A DNA stretch of 64,000 nt from an uncultured Williamsia sp. (GTDB lineage: Bacteria > Actinomycetota > Actinomycetes > Mycobacteriales > Mycobacteriaceae), in the NCBI RefSeq assembly GCF_947494875.1, contig NZ_CANLWM010000003.1:62001-126000 (forward strand), read 5' to 3'. The position numbers and the translations under genes were made by a program. The notes beneath the pieces are model-generated. The model searched no databases, was not told the origin of the DNA, and worked only from the letters and a program-made list of their open reading frames with translations. Shown here one piece after another: positions 46,229 to 57,056 of this stretch; position 1 is the first letter of the stretch; each line of letters starts with the position of its first letter.

Positions 46229-47341
46229 TCAGCGGGGGCGGACACCGCCGTAGATCCCGCGGTCGACGATCCACGGCCGCAACACCCGATCGACGACCGG
46301 CCGCGGGATACGCACGCCGATCCCGGTGGGGGTGAACACCTCGAGACCGGTGGCCTGCGGACCGAGCACCGATCCCCATCGGGTGGCGCGCGGACGGTAG
46401 CGCCGGAGGCGTCGCCGCGAGAGCTCCGCGCCGACGTTGTGGGCGACCAGCCGGTCGGCGCGATTGCGAGCCGACCCGCGCAGGGGATCGGTGGCGGCGA
46501 CATCCCCGACCGCGAAGGTGCGCGGCAGCCCTGACACCCGCAGGTTCTCGTCGACCCGGACGAAACCGTGCTCGTCGAGAACGCGTGCAGGAAGCCAGTC
46601 CGTGTGCGGGGTCGCGCGGCCGATCGCCCACACGATCGCATCTGCCGACACGCCGTGCTGGCCGGTGGTCCACTCGACGACGCCCGGACCGACGTCCGCG
46701 CGCTCGGCCCCGGCAGGGACGCGTGCGCGGTGGCCCGCGTGCAGAGCGACCCCGAGACGACCCAGGCGACGCTGCACCGTCGCCTGGGTCCTGGGGTGGT
46801 GGTCCCGCAGCGGCCGCTCGCCCGGGAAGTACAGGTCGACACGCGCATCGGGCAGCCGCGCCGCGATGCCGGCCGCGGCGGCGACAGCGGCCGCGCCGCC
46901 ACCGATCACGGCGACCCGACCTGCACTGCGGAGCGCGTCGTGCTGGGTTCGCAGCCCGTCGGCCACTGCGGCGGCGTCGACGACGTCGGGCGACCGCCAG
47001 AACCCGTTGGTGACACCGGTCGCGATCACCAGCGCATCCCACGACCGCGTCGTGTCACCGCTGTCGTCGGTGGTGATCGTCGCCGTCCGCGTGTCGCCGT
47101 CGATCCCCGTCACCCGTCCGCGGACGATCTCGACCTCGTCGAGCCGGCGGTATCGGCGGTAGTCGACCCAGTAGTCCCGCGCCCACCGCCCGGGGTCGGA
47201 CAGCCGTAACCCGAGCTCCTGGCCACTGACCAGTCCCGGCGTGGTGGCGACGCCGACGACGTCGACGTGGCGGGCGAGGTGCATGGCGGTGAGCACCCCG
47301 ACGTCGCCCATCCCCGCCACGAGCACCGTCGGTCGGCTCAC
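46229..47341 (-). CDS. NAD(P)/FAD-dependent oxidoreductase (NDH-2/AIF-like)
   Basis: A 370-residue two-dinucleotide-binding flavoprotein. The N-terminal FAD motif is VLVAGMGDVGVLTAMHLARH, the second nucleotide motif is VAVIGGGAAAVAAAAGIA (about 143-160), and LPRTFAVGDVAATDP is the C-terminal FAD contact. There is no Cys-x-x-Cys, so it is not a disulfide reductase; the closest relatives are type II NADH dehydrogenase or AIF-type quinone oxidoreductases. GTG at 47341 overlaps the upstream DUF1295 gene's TGA by 4 bases (GTGA), so the pair is coupled. The long open frame beyond is shadow. Confidence 0.83.
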   Translation of the reverse strand: MSRPTVLVAGMGDVGVLTAMHLARHVDVVGVATTPGLVSGQELGLRLSDPGRWARDYWVDYRRYRRLDEVEIVRGRVTGIDGDTRTATITTDDSGDTTRSWDALVIATGVTNGFWRSPDVVDAAAVADGLRTQHDALRSAGRVAVIGGGAAAVAAAAGIAARLPDARVDLYFPGERPLRDHHPRTQATVQRRLGRLGVALHAGHRARVPAGAERADVGPGVVEWTTGQHGVSADAIVWAIGRATPHTDWLPARVLDEHGFVRVDENLRVSGLPRTFAVGDVAATDPLRGSARNRADRLVAHNVGAELSRRRLRRYRPRATRWGSVLGPQATGLEVFTPTGIGVRIPRPVVDRVLRPWIVDRGIYGGVRPR

Positions 47342-48240
47342 CGACCGGCCGCCGCCCGCGGCGGTCGGGGGACGAACCGCGGGACCCTCTCGACGACGTC
47401 GCCGTACGACGGTCGCGACGCGAGGCTGCGCTCCTCCATCATCGGGATGCTGGCCCCGAGGAACATCGCGAGCATGGCGCCCGCCCCGATCCACGACCAC
47501 CACGCGTCGCCCGGCTCGACGGCGACGCCGAACAGGAAGACTCCGAGCCAGAACCCGAACTCGCCGAAGTAGTTCGGGTGCCGCGACCACGCCCACAGCC
47601 CACGGTCCATGGCCTGCCCCGGTCGCTTCACCGCGACGAAGGCCCGCATCTGGTGGTCCGCGGCCCATTCGAGCGCGACCGCCGCGAGCGTGACCACCGC
47701 CGCGACGACGACGAGCCAGGGCAGCGCCACCGGTCGGTGGGTGACCGCGAGATAGGCGGGCACGCACCCGAGGAAGACCTGCACCGACGGGATCAGGTGG
47801 ATGGCGACGAGGTCGACGACCGCCTCGAACCGGCCCGCCCGTCCCCGCAGGATCGGGTAGCGCCAGTCCTCGTGGTGCAGGCCGGGGAACCCGACCGCCC
47901 AGTTCGCCGTCAGCCGTACCGCCCAATACAGCACGACGACGGTGACGACCCACGCGGTCGGGTCGCCGGGACCCGCGTCCGACCGCCACCACCAGTACGC
48001 GACCAGCAGGGGAGGGATGACGCTCCAGTAGGCGTCGTAGAAGCTCGAGTTGCCGTGCGCCCGGCTGAACACGAACACCACGACGGTCGCGAGGACATCG
48101 GCGACGGCCGCGTCCCACAGCGCCGACGACGTCCGCGGCCCCAGCGACAACCACACGGCGGCCACAGCGATCGCGACCACGTAGGCCACGGCGACCCGGA
48201 CGAACGACGCGCGCCTGCTCATCAGGCGATGGTGCCCCAT
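47338..48240 (-). CDS. DUF1295 / steroid 5-alpha-reductase-like membrane protein
   Basis: A ~300-residue integral membrane protein with about seven hydrophobic segments, of the DUF1295 family (related to 3-oxo-5-alpha-steroid 4-dehydrogenase). The C-terminal signature GLWAWSRHPNYFGEFGFW, containing RHPNYFGE, binds NADPH in that fold. Family members reduce double bonds in lipids or steroids, but this one's substrate is not known. The start is uncertain: ATG at 48240 (after GGTGG) or ATG at 48222 are both reasonable; longer starts overlap the divergent gene. Coupled by a 4-base overlap with the FAD oxidoreductase, which could supply electrons to it. Confidence 0.8.
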   Translation of the reverse strand: MGHHRLMSRRASFVRVAVAYVVAIAVAAVWLSLGPRTSSALWDAAVADVLATVVVFVFSRAHGNSSFYDAYWSVIPPLLVAYWWWRSDAGPGDPTAWVVTVVVLYWAVRLTANWAVGFPGLHHEDWRYPILRGRAGRFEAVVDLVAIHLIPSVQVFLGCVPAYLAVTHRPVALPWLVVVAAVVTLAAVALEWAADHQMRAFVAVKRPGQAMDRGLWAWSRHPNYFGEFGFWLGVFLFGVAVEPGDAWWSWIGAGAMLAMFLGASIPMMEERSLASRPSYGDVVERVPRFVPRPPRAAAGR

Positions 48241-48321
48241 TCGAGACCACCGGTATCGCAAATCGCCGCACGAGCCCCCGCGTCGTGATTGTCTGAACCG
48301 CGACGAGAGGCGGGTCCGGTC

Positions 48322-49068
48322 ATGGCAGGGCGATCCACGGCGCACACGGTACTGGGACGAGAGGTCGGGTCACCGGTGGAGATCCGGCATGCGACGGCCT
48401 TCACCGCGATGGTCTCGGTGGACGCGGCGGCCGCGGCCCGACTGATCGGACCCAGCGGGCTCGAACCCGTGACGTGGCGTCCCGGGCGTGCGGCGTGCGC
48501 ACTCGTGTTCGTCGACTACGTCGACGGTGACCTCGGCCCCTACAACGAGTTCGGCGTCTGCTTCCTGGTGAACCACCACCGGCCGGGTGCCGGCGCGGGA
48601 GGGATGCGTGCGCTGCTGCGCGGCGAGGTGTGTGCCTACATCCACCGCCTCCCCGTCGACGGCGACTTCACCCTCGCGGCGGGGCGGGAGATCTGGGGGT
48701 TCCCGAAGACCCTCGCCGAGTTCGACTGTCGACACCGGTCGGTCCGGCCGTATGGAGCGGTGCGCGCCGACGGCCGCGACATCGTCGACCTGCGGCTCGG
48801 ACGGGGACTGTCCGTCCCCGACTCGTCGTCGTCGACGACGCTGACCGCCTACTCGTGTCTCGACGGCACTCTGCGCGCGACACCGTGGACCATGCGTGCC
48901 GAATCGGTTCGTACCCGTCCCGGTGGTGCCCGGATCACGCTGGGGGACCACGAATTCGCCGACGAGCTACGTCGTCTCGACATCGGCGTCACACTCATGT
49001 CGTCGTCGATCAGTCACCTCTCGATGACGTTCGGTGACGCCGAGGTGATCGGCTCGTCCGCGCACTAG
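48322..49068 (+). CDS. Acetoacetate decarboxylase-like protein
   Basis: A 248-residue protein of the acetoacetate decarboxylase (ADC) superfamily. The segment AAGREIWGFPKTLAEF resembles the ADC core, in which the Lys (here Lys129) forms the Schiff base; YNEFGVCFLVN precedes it. Many actinobacterial members probably act on other 3-oxo acids or are cyclases, so the substrate is open. I use the ATG at 48322, preceded by GAGAGGCGGG; an in-frame TTG at 48289 lacks support. It is followed after 10 bases by the UvrA-like gene on the same strand. Confidence 0.8.
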   Translation: MAGRSTAHTVLGREVGSPVEIRHATAFTAMVSVDAAAAARLIGPSGLEPVTWRPGRAACALVFVDYVDGDLGPYNEFGVCFLVNHHRPGAGAGGMRALLRGEVCAYIHRLPVDGDFTLAAGREIWGFPKTLAEFDCRHRSVRPYGAVRADGRDIVDLRLGRGLSVPDSSSSTTLTAYSCLDGTLRATPWTMRAESVRTRPGGARITLGDHEFADELRRLDIGVTLMSSSISHLSMTFGDAEVIGSSAH

Positions 49069-49078
49069 GCTGCCTGTC

Positions 49079-51429
<2,351 letters not shown>

Positions 51430-51442
<13 letters not shown>

Positions 51443-52023
51443 GCGCCCGGTGGTGCCGCGCGCAGGTGCGCCCGCTCGCCCTGCTTGCCGAACAGGCTGA
51501 GGAACTCGACGGCACGTCCGTCCGCGGAGCCGAACCAGTGGGGGAGTCGGGTGTCGAACTCGGCGGCCTCGCCGGCCCCCAGCACGATGTCGTGCTCGCC
51601 GAGGACCAGGCGCAGACGCCCGTCGAGGACATACAGCCACTCGTACCCGGTGTGGGTGCGGGGGCTGGGATCGACCCCGGGATCGCATGGGTCGAGCACC
51701 ACCTTGAAGGCCTGGATGCCGCCCGGCCGGCGGGTGAGCGGCAGGACGGTCCGGTCGCCGGCCCGGGTCGCCCGCAACGTGACCCTGGGGTCGCCGGTGA
51801 AGGGGGCGTCGACGAGCTCGTCGAGCGTCACCCCGTAGAGACGGGCCAACGGCAGCAGCAGTTCCAGACTCGCCCGTCGCCCACCCGACTCCAACCGGGA
51901 CAGGGTGCTGCGGGAGATGCCGGTCTGCGTCGACACCTCGTCGAGGGTCAGCTCGCGGTGCTGGCGCAGTTCTCGCAGGCGGGGTCCGGCAGCGGCGATC
52001 GCCTGATCGGTCTGGGCGTCCAT
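51430..52023 (-). CDS. XRE-family regulator with C-terminal cupin domain
   Basis: A 197-residue regulator with an N-terminal HTH_XRE domain (about 15-68; LRELRQHRELTLDEVSTQTG and SRSTLSRLESGGRRAS) and a C-terminal cupin sensor domain (about 105-185; HTGYEWLYVLDGRLRL, HDIVLGAGEAAEFDTRLPHWF). ATG at 52023. It is divergent from the thioredoxin-reductase-like gene with a 104-base gap, and very likely controls it and itself. The gap contains related TGCCA-centred sequences (TGTGCCATAA, TTTGCCACAA) that could be half-sites. Confidence 0.9.
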
Positions 52024-52127
52024 GGTTGCGAGTGTGCCATAACAGGGAAGATGTTTGCCACAATCGCGAAGCAGGATGCACAGTTGTCGCCACACCCGCA
52101 GGGGGTGGGCGACGAGAGGAGCAGCAG

Positions 52128-53087
52128 ATGCAGTCGGACGACGTCGATGTCGTGGTGATCGGTGGCGGGGCCGCCGGGTTGAACGCGGCGCTGATGCTGG
52201 CGCGATCCCGACGGTCGGTGATCGTCGTCGACGCCGGCGACCCGCGCAACGCCCCGGCGGACGCGGTGCACGGGCTCCTCGGCCGGGAGGGCGTCCCACC
52301 GCGAGAACTGGTGGCCCAGGGTCGACGCGAGGTGTCCGGCTACGGCGGACGCATCGTCGACGGCCGCGTGGCGGCCCTGTCGGGGGACGTCGCATCCGGG
52401 TTCCGTGCCCACCTGGAGGACGGCTCGACCGTCGACGCACGCCGGGTCCTGATCGCCACCGGGCTGACCGACGTCCTGCCGCCGGTGCCGGGGATGGACG
52501 CGCTCTGGGGGATCGACGTGCTGCACTGCCCCTACTGCCACGGCTGGGAGGTGCGTGACAAGGCGATCGGCATCGTCGCGAGCGGTCCGGCGTCCGTGCA
52601 CCACGCCCTGCTGTTCCGGCAACTGAGTGACGACGTCGTGTACTTCGTGCAGGACACCGCGCTCGACGCCGAGGCTCGCGAGCAGTTCGCCGCGCGCGAC
52701 ATCGGGGTGGTGGAGGGTGCGGTGCACGCGCTGGAGACCACCGGCGGTCGGCTGTCCGGGGTCCGCCTCGACGACGGGACCGTGATCGCTCGCGACGCGG
52801 TCGCCGTCGCGCCGCGGATGGAGGCCCGGGTGGAGTTCGCCGCCGGGATCGGACTGACGGCGACCGATCACCCGATGGGTGTCGGGACGCACGTCGCCGT
52901 CACCCAGACGGGCGCCACCGACGTTCCCGGCGTGTGGGTGGCCGGCAACGCCGGGGACCTCATGGCGCAGGTCGGCGCGTCCGCAGCGCAGGGCGCGCTC
53001 GCGGGGGCACACGTCAACGCCGACCTCGTCGCCGAGGACACCGCCAGCGCCGTGGCCGCGCGACGTCAGGACGCGGTCGTCAGCTGA
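52128..53087 (+). CDS. Thioredoxin-reductase-like NAD(P)/FAD oxidoreductase
   Basis: A 319-residue flavoprotein of the thioredoxin reductase fold. FAD motif VVVIGGGAAGLNAALMLARS (about 8-27), and the redox pair Cys134-Cys137 in HCPYCHGWEV replaces the CATC of true TrxB. VPGVWVAGNAGDLMAQ is the C-terminal FAD contact. Such proteins are usually stand-alone disulfide or small-molecule reductases; no thioredoxin gene is near. ATG at 52128 with GAGAGGAG upstream; an earlier in-frame start at 52026 would overlap the promoter region. Divergent from the XRE-cupin regulator; its stop overlaps the next convergent gene by 8 bases. Confidence 0.88.
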   Translation: MQSDDVDVVVIGGGAAGLNAALMLARSRRSVIVVDAGDPRNAPADAVHGLLGREGVPPRELVAQGRREVSGYGGRIVDGRVAALSGDVASGFRAHLEDGSTVDARRVLIATGLTDVLPPVPGMDALWGIDVLHCPYCHGWEVRDKAIGIVASGPASVHHALLFRQLSDDVVYFVQDTALDAEAREQFAARDIGVVEGAVHALETTGGRLSGVRLDDGTVIARDAVAVAPRMEARVEFAAGIGLTATDHPMGVGTHVAVTQTGATDVPGVWVAGNAGDLMAQVGASAAQGALAGAHVNADLVAEDTASAVAARRQDAVVS

Positions 53088-55407
53088 TCACGTCCAGCGT
53101 CGCCCGGACGATGCTGTCGGTGTCGATGCCGTGGTGGCGATAGGTGTCGTCCAACGCGCCCGCCTGCCCGAAGCTCGCGACGCCCAGCGCGCGCAGCCGA
53201 ACCCGGTTGATGGTGGCCAGGAACGCCAGGGTGTGCGGGTGGCCGTCGAGGACGGTGACCATCGGTGTCGCCCGGTCGGCGGGGAACACGCTGTCGAGGA
53301 TCCACGTCGGCGCGTCGTGTCGGCCGTCGCGCGCCTGGGTGGCCGCGAACAGCAGTCCCGGGCTGGTCACGCAGATGACGTCGGTCTCGATCTCCATGTC
53401 CTGCAGGCGTTCCGCGGCGCGGACGGCCTCGGTGGCCATCGCGCCCATCGTCACGATCGTCGCGGTCGGGTGCTCGGCGCTGCGGAGCCGGTAGGCGCCG
53501 GCGACCACCTGTCGGCGTCGCCGCTCGCGGGCGGCGGGGTCGTCGGGCACGGCGGCGAGCTGCTGTTCCACCGGTCGCGTCGACAACCGCAGGTACGCCG
53601 ACCGGCCGTCGGGGCGTCCGAGGTGGGCGAGGCAGTCGAGCAGGATCCACTGCACCTCGATGGCGAACGCGGGCTCGTAGGTGATGCAGCCGGGCTGCTC
53701 GAGCCCGACGGACGGCGTGGTGATCGACTGGTGTGCACCGCCTTCGGAGGCGAGGCTGACACCCGACGGGGTACCCACGAGGATGGACTGGCCGCCCGCG
53801 TAGACCCCGAAGGACCACGGCTCGAGGGCGCGTTCGACGAACGGGTCGTACAGGACGCCGATCGGCAGCAACGGCTGCCCCCACCGGCTCCACGTGGCGC
53901 CGAGTTCGCCGAGCAGGCCGACGAGATTGGTCTCGGCGATGCCGAGCTCCATGTGCTGGCCGGTGGGGCGCTCACGCCAGTGCATGATCGTCTCGGCGTC
54001 GTCGGCGAACCAGTCGCGGCGTTCGGCGGCCGACCAGACGCCGACCTTGTTGAGCCACCCGGCGAGGTTCGTCGTCGAGCTCACGTCGGGGCTGACGGTG
54101 ACGACCCGCTCGGCGATCTCCGGTGCCTCCCGGGACAGGTCGAGCAGCACGCGGCCGAGCGCGGCCTGGGTGGTGGACGTCGCCGACGGGGTGCGGTCGA
54201 CGTCGCGGGGCACGTCGAGTCGCGGCAGCGGCGGCACCGACGGCCGTTCCAGACGCCGCGCCGTCTCGGCGCAGATGCGTCCTTCCGGTGAGTCGGGATC
54301 GAAGCGGCGCCAAGGGTTCTCGACGTCCTCACCGAGCGTCGTGGCCAGGTCCGCGAACTGCTCGACGCTCAGCAGCGACGAGTGGTTCTGCGGGTGGCCC
54401 TGGATCGGCAGGCCGAATCCCTTCACGGTGTAGGCCAGGATCACCGTCGGGCGGTGGTCGTCGATGCGCGCGTAGGCGTCCCGCAGGGCGTCGATGTCGT
54501 GGCCACCCAGGTTCGCGATCGCAGCGACCAGAGCCTCGTCGTCGAGATCGGCGACGACCTGTCCGATGATGTCGGCGTCGGGCCCGTCGCCGGGGAGTCG
54601 GTCGCGCAGCTCAGGACCCGAACACCGAAGGAGACGTTGGTATTCGGGGTTGGGCATGTCGAGGATGCGGCGCCGCAGTGCGTCGCCGCCCTCCCGTGCG
54701 AAGAGGCGTTCGAGCGTGCGGCCGAACGCGACGGTGAGCACCTGCCACCCGGCCGCGGAGAACATGTCGGCGAGCTTGCGGGCGGCGATGTTCGGCACCA
54801 CCCGGTCCAGCGACTGGCGGTTCATGTCGACGATCCACACGACCTCGCCGAGTTCGGCCACCGACGGGTCGAGGATGGCCTCCCACACCGCACCTTCGTC
54901 GAGTTCGGCGTCACCGACCAGTGAGTACTGCCGTCCGGTGCCGGTGGGGCCGAAGGACGTGTCGACGTAGCGGCGCGCTATCGCGCCCCACAGCGGGGCT
55001 GTCGCGCCGATGCCGACCGACCCGGTGGAGTAGTCGACGCGATCGGGGTCCTTGGACCGGCTGGGGTAGGACTGCAACCCGCCGTATTCCCGCAGCGTCG
55101 GCAGCCAGCGCTCGTCGAGATCCCCGAGCAGGTGGTTGATCGCGTGCAAGACCGGCGACGCGTGTGGCTTCACCGACACCCGGTCGCCCGCCTGCAACTG
55201 CCCGAACCACAGCGAGGTCATGATGTGCACCATCGACGCGCACGAGGCCTGATGTCCGCCGACCTTGAGGCCGCTCGGGTTGGGCCGGATCCGGTTCGCG
55301 TGGTGGATCATCGCCGTCGACGTCCACAGGACGTGGCGCGCGATCGTGTCGAGTGCGGCGCTGTCGTCGCCGACGTCCGGGGTGTCCTCGGACAGGTCCG
55401 TGCTCAT
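53080..55407 (-). CDS. Transketolase-family thiamine enzyme resembling homodimeric pyruvate dehydrogenase E1 (AceE)
   Basis: A 775-residue TPP-dependent enzyme. The TPP/Mg motif is GDAELDEG (165-172) through DMNRQSLD (194-201), close in pattern to the GDGEMDEPE...NLQRLD motif of AceE; SVKPHASPVLHAINHLLG precedes it. The middle region ELGIAETNLVGLLGELGATW contains the catalytic Glu of the pyrimidine domain. It is about 110 residues shorter than AceE (about 887), and no E2 or E3 gene is adjacent, so it may be a stand-alone 2-oxoacid or ketose enzyme. ATG at 55407. It lies 40 bases after the DUF3237 gene on the same strand as padC. Confidence 0.8.
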   Translation of the reverse strand: MSTDLSEDTPDVGDDSAALDTIARHVLWTSTAMIHHANRIRPNPSGLKVGGHQASCASMVHIMTSLWFGQLQAGDRVSVKPHASPVLHAINHLLGDLDERWLPTLREYGGLQSYPSRSKDPDRVDYSTGSVGIGATAPLWGAIARRYVDTSFGPTGTGRQYSLVGDAELDEGAVWEAILDPSVAELGEVVWIVDMNRQSLDRVVPNIAARKLADMFSAAGWQVLTVAFGRTLERLFAREGGDALRRRILDMPNPEYQRLLRCSGPELRDRLPGDGPDADIIGQVVADLDDEALVAAIANLGGHDIDALRDAYARIDDHRPTVILAYTVKGFGLPIQGHPQNHSSLLSVEQFADLATTLGEDVENPWRRFDPDSPEGRICAETARRLERPSVPPLPRLDVPRDVDRTPSATSTTQAALGRVLLDLSREAPEIAERVVTVSPDVSSTTNLAGWLNKVGVWSAAERRDWFADDAETIMHWRERPTGQHMELGIAETNLVGLLGELGATWSRWGQPLLPIGVLYDPFVERALEPWSFGVYAGGQSILVGTPSGVSLASEGGAHQSITTPSVGLEQPGCITYEPAFAIEVQWILLDCLAHLGRPDGRSAYLRLSTRPVEQQLAAVPDDPAARERRRRQVVAGAYRLRSAEHPTATIVTMGAMATEAVRAAERLQDMEIETDVICVTSPGLLFAATQARDGRHDAPTWILDSVFPADRATPMVTVLDGHPHTLAFLATINRVRLRALGVASFGQAGALDDTYRHHGIDTDSIVRATLDVIS

Positions 55408-55447
55408 GCCGTCCAGGTTACGGACGGGGGCGGGCGACGAGACCGAC

Positions 55448-55912
55448 TCACCCGACCTCGTGGACGTCGACCTCCACGACGTCGGGATGTCGCAGGGCGG
55501 ACGCGACGAACACCCGTCGCGACAGCCACGCCCAGTCGGGGTGATCCGAGGACAGCAGTGGCGTGGTGCGGAAGTAGATCCGGTCGGGCGGGACCGGCAC
55601 GCCCCGCAGCAGCGCGGCGGTGTCGTCGGGCGCTGCGACGCGTACGCCGCGGTTGCGGACCTCGACCACCGCGCCGTCGTCGGTGTCGAGAAGATAGTGG
55701 GCGTCGAGGTCCATCACGTCCGGCGCGCGCAGGGTCTGGCTGTCGGCGCCCGCGGCACGGACGGTTCCCGACAGCCCCGGTCCCTCCGCCGTCCCTCCTA
55801 CGATCGGGACCACCCGCCGCCGGCCCGTCGGGAAGACGCCCAGGTCGATCGGCTCGCCGACGTGCACCGTCAGCCGCGTCACGAAGCGCAGCGGGGGAGG
55901 GGTGGGCTGCAT
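55448..55912 (-). CDS. DUF3237 family protein
   Basis: A 154-residue protein of the DUF3237 family, with LRFVTRLTVHVGEPIDLG, the block GRRRVVPIVGGTAEGPGLSG, and NRGVRV then FRTTPLLSSDHPDWAWLSR. The fold is a beta-barrel with no proven function. Homologues often sit beside aromatic-acid or ester catabolic genes. The ATG (55912) shares one base with the padC stop (TGATG), so it is coupled to padC and probably under the same MarR operator. It precedes the thiamine enzyme gene by 40 bases. Confidence 0.85.
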   Translation of the reverse strand: MQPTPPPLRFVTRLTVHVGEPIDLGVFPTGRRRVVPIVGGTAEGPGLSGTVRAAGADSQTLRAPDVMDLDAHYLLDTDDGAVVEVRNRGVRVAAPDDTAALLRGVPVPPDRIYFRTTPLLSSDHPDWAWLSRRVFVASALRHPDVVEVDVHEVG

Positions 55913-56442
55913 CAGTTCGTGCGGTCGGCGAAGCCGTCGGGGAGATCCGCCGGCGCCACCGAGATCACCGACTCGTCGTCGGCACCGACGTGCTCGAAGA
56001 GGGTGATGTGCGCGAACTCAGGGACCACGTAGATCGGGTAGGTCGGCCCCTCGTCGCGAAACCGGCGCATGTCGTCGAGGTGGTCGTTCTGATACAACAC
56101 GGTCTTCGCCCCGTCGTCCTCCACCCACTTCGGGAAGAAGATGGTGCCGTGCAGACGACGCCGGCCGGGCAGCACGTTCACGACGACCGAGGTGCCCGTG
56201 GGCTCGTTCCACGACACCTTGTAGACGTCGTCGTCGAGGGCGACGAGATCGACCGCCTGGTCCTTCACCCAGCGGCCACCCACCATGCCGGTGTGGATGC
56301 GATAGTCGATCGTCGTGGCGTTCTTGACGTACATCTCGTACTGCCAGCCGTTCGCATAGGTGTAGATGAATCGGTGGCCGACGATGCCGTCGAGGTTCTG
56401 TGCGGGGACGGGGTTCGAGACGGATGTGGTGATCGTGGACAT
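55912..56442 (-). CDS. padC: Phenolic acid decarboxylase
   Basis: A 176-residue cofactor-free phenolic acid decarboxylase that turns p-coumarate, ferulate or caffeate into 4-vinylphenols. It aligns closely with Bacillus PadC from memory: [46 protein letters not shown] and [10 protein letters not shown]. Active-site residues correspond: Tyr27 and Tyr29 (Bacillus Tyr11/13), Arg57 (Arg41) and Glu80 (Glu64). The N-terminus is about 16 residues longer. ATG at 56442, 3 bases from a perfect palindrome that should repress it. In Bacillus the regulator is PadR; here a MarR protein is divergent. Confidence 0.95.
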   Translation of the reverse strand: MSTITTSVSNPVPAQNLDGIVGHRFIYTYANGWQYEMYVKNATTIDYRIHTGMVGGRWVKDQAVDLVALDDDVYKVSWNEPTGTSVVVNVLPGRRRLHGTIFFPKWVEDDGAKTVLYQNDHLDDMRRFRDEGPTYPIYVVPEFAHITLFEHVGADDESVISVAPADLPDGFADRTN

Positions 56443-56445
56443 GCG

Positions 56446-56466
56446 ATCATTTTGCCACAAAATGAT
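56446..56466. promoter_or_regulatory. MarR-type operator between padC and marR
   Basis: A perfect 9-bp inverted repeat ATCATTTTG / CAAAATGAT with a 3-base spacer (21 bp). It occupies nearly half of the 44-base gap between the two divergent starts, so a bound protein would block both. The core TTTTG-N3-CAAAA recurs upstream of the esterase. Confidence 0.8.
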
Positions 56467-56486
56467 TAGCGGAAGCAGGTATCGGG

Positions 56487-56966
56487 ATGACGGACACCGA
56501 CGATGCGGTCCGCCTGGGCCAGATGACAGGTCCCTTGCGCCGCGCGGTCCTGCGTGCGGTACGGATCGCGGCAGATCTGCCCGACCTCCCCGAGGCGCAG
56601 ATCGAGGTGCTGCGCGTACTCGCCGCGGAGACCTCGCTCGCCTCGGGGGAACTCGCCGCCCGGCTCCGGCTCGCACGACCGACGACGAGCAACCTCCTGA
56701 CCACGATGCGGCGTCAGGGGCTCGTCGAACGGGAGCGCATCGGCGAGGACCTCCGACGGGTCGTGGTCCGGCCGACGCCGCATGCCCTCGACCTGCTCGC
56801 ACGGTACGACCGCGCCAGTCGTCAGGTGCTGTCGACAGCGCTCGACTCGCTCGGCGCCGACGCGCGACAAGCGGTCGTGGCGGCGGTGCACGCCTTCGAG
56901 GAGCTGACGACGGTGCTGGACGCGATGTCGTCTCCCGTGGCTGTGGAGCGTCACTCCGCGTCGTAG
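56487..56966 (+). CDS. MarR-family transcriptional regulator
   Basis: A 159-residue MarR-type winged-helix regulator. The DNA-binding part is [24 protein letters not shown] then [21 protein letters not shown], with the wing [14 protein letters not shown] (about 45-105); long helices at each end form the dimer. It is divergent from padC and upstream of the esterase, and palindromes of the same core occur in both promoter regions, so it probably represses padC-DUF3237, itself and the esterase until a phenolic acid binds; the ligand is inference. ATG at 56487. Confidence 0.9.
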   Translation: MTDTDDAVRLGQMTGPLRRAVLRAVRIAADLPDLPEAQIEVLRVLAAETSLASGELAARLRLARPTTSNLLTTMRRQGLVERERIGEDLRRVVVRPTPHALDLLARYDRASRQVLSTALDSLGADARQAVVAAVHAFEELTTVLDAMSSPVAVERHSAS

Positions 56967-56985
56967 GTGTGTAGCCCGGCATTAC

Positions 56986-57002
56986 TGTTTTGTCCCAAAA
57001 CA
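56986..57002. promoter_or_regulatory. Second MarR-type operator, upstream of the carboxylesterase
   Basis: TGTTTTG / CAAAACA with a 3-base spacer (17 bp), 55 bases before the esterase GTG. It shares the TTTTG-N3-CAAAA core and spacing with the padC/marR operator at 56446-56466. Confidence 0.7.
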
Positions 57003-57056
57003 CACCCCTCGGGGGCTGCGGTCGGCTAGGACTGTGCCCGACGAAAGGGGTCCGAC

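Noticed and set aside
52054-52063. TTTGCCACAA upstream of the XRE/TrxR-like pair as a third MarR operator
   Set aside because: It shares the central TTTGCCACAA with the padC operator but the outer half-sites do not match TTTTG-N3-CAAAA, so I count it as chance or as an XRE half-site.
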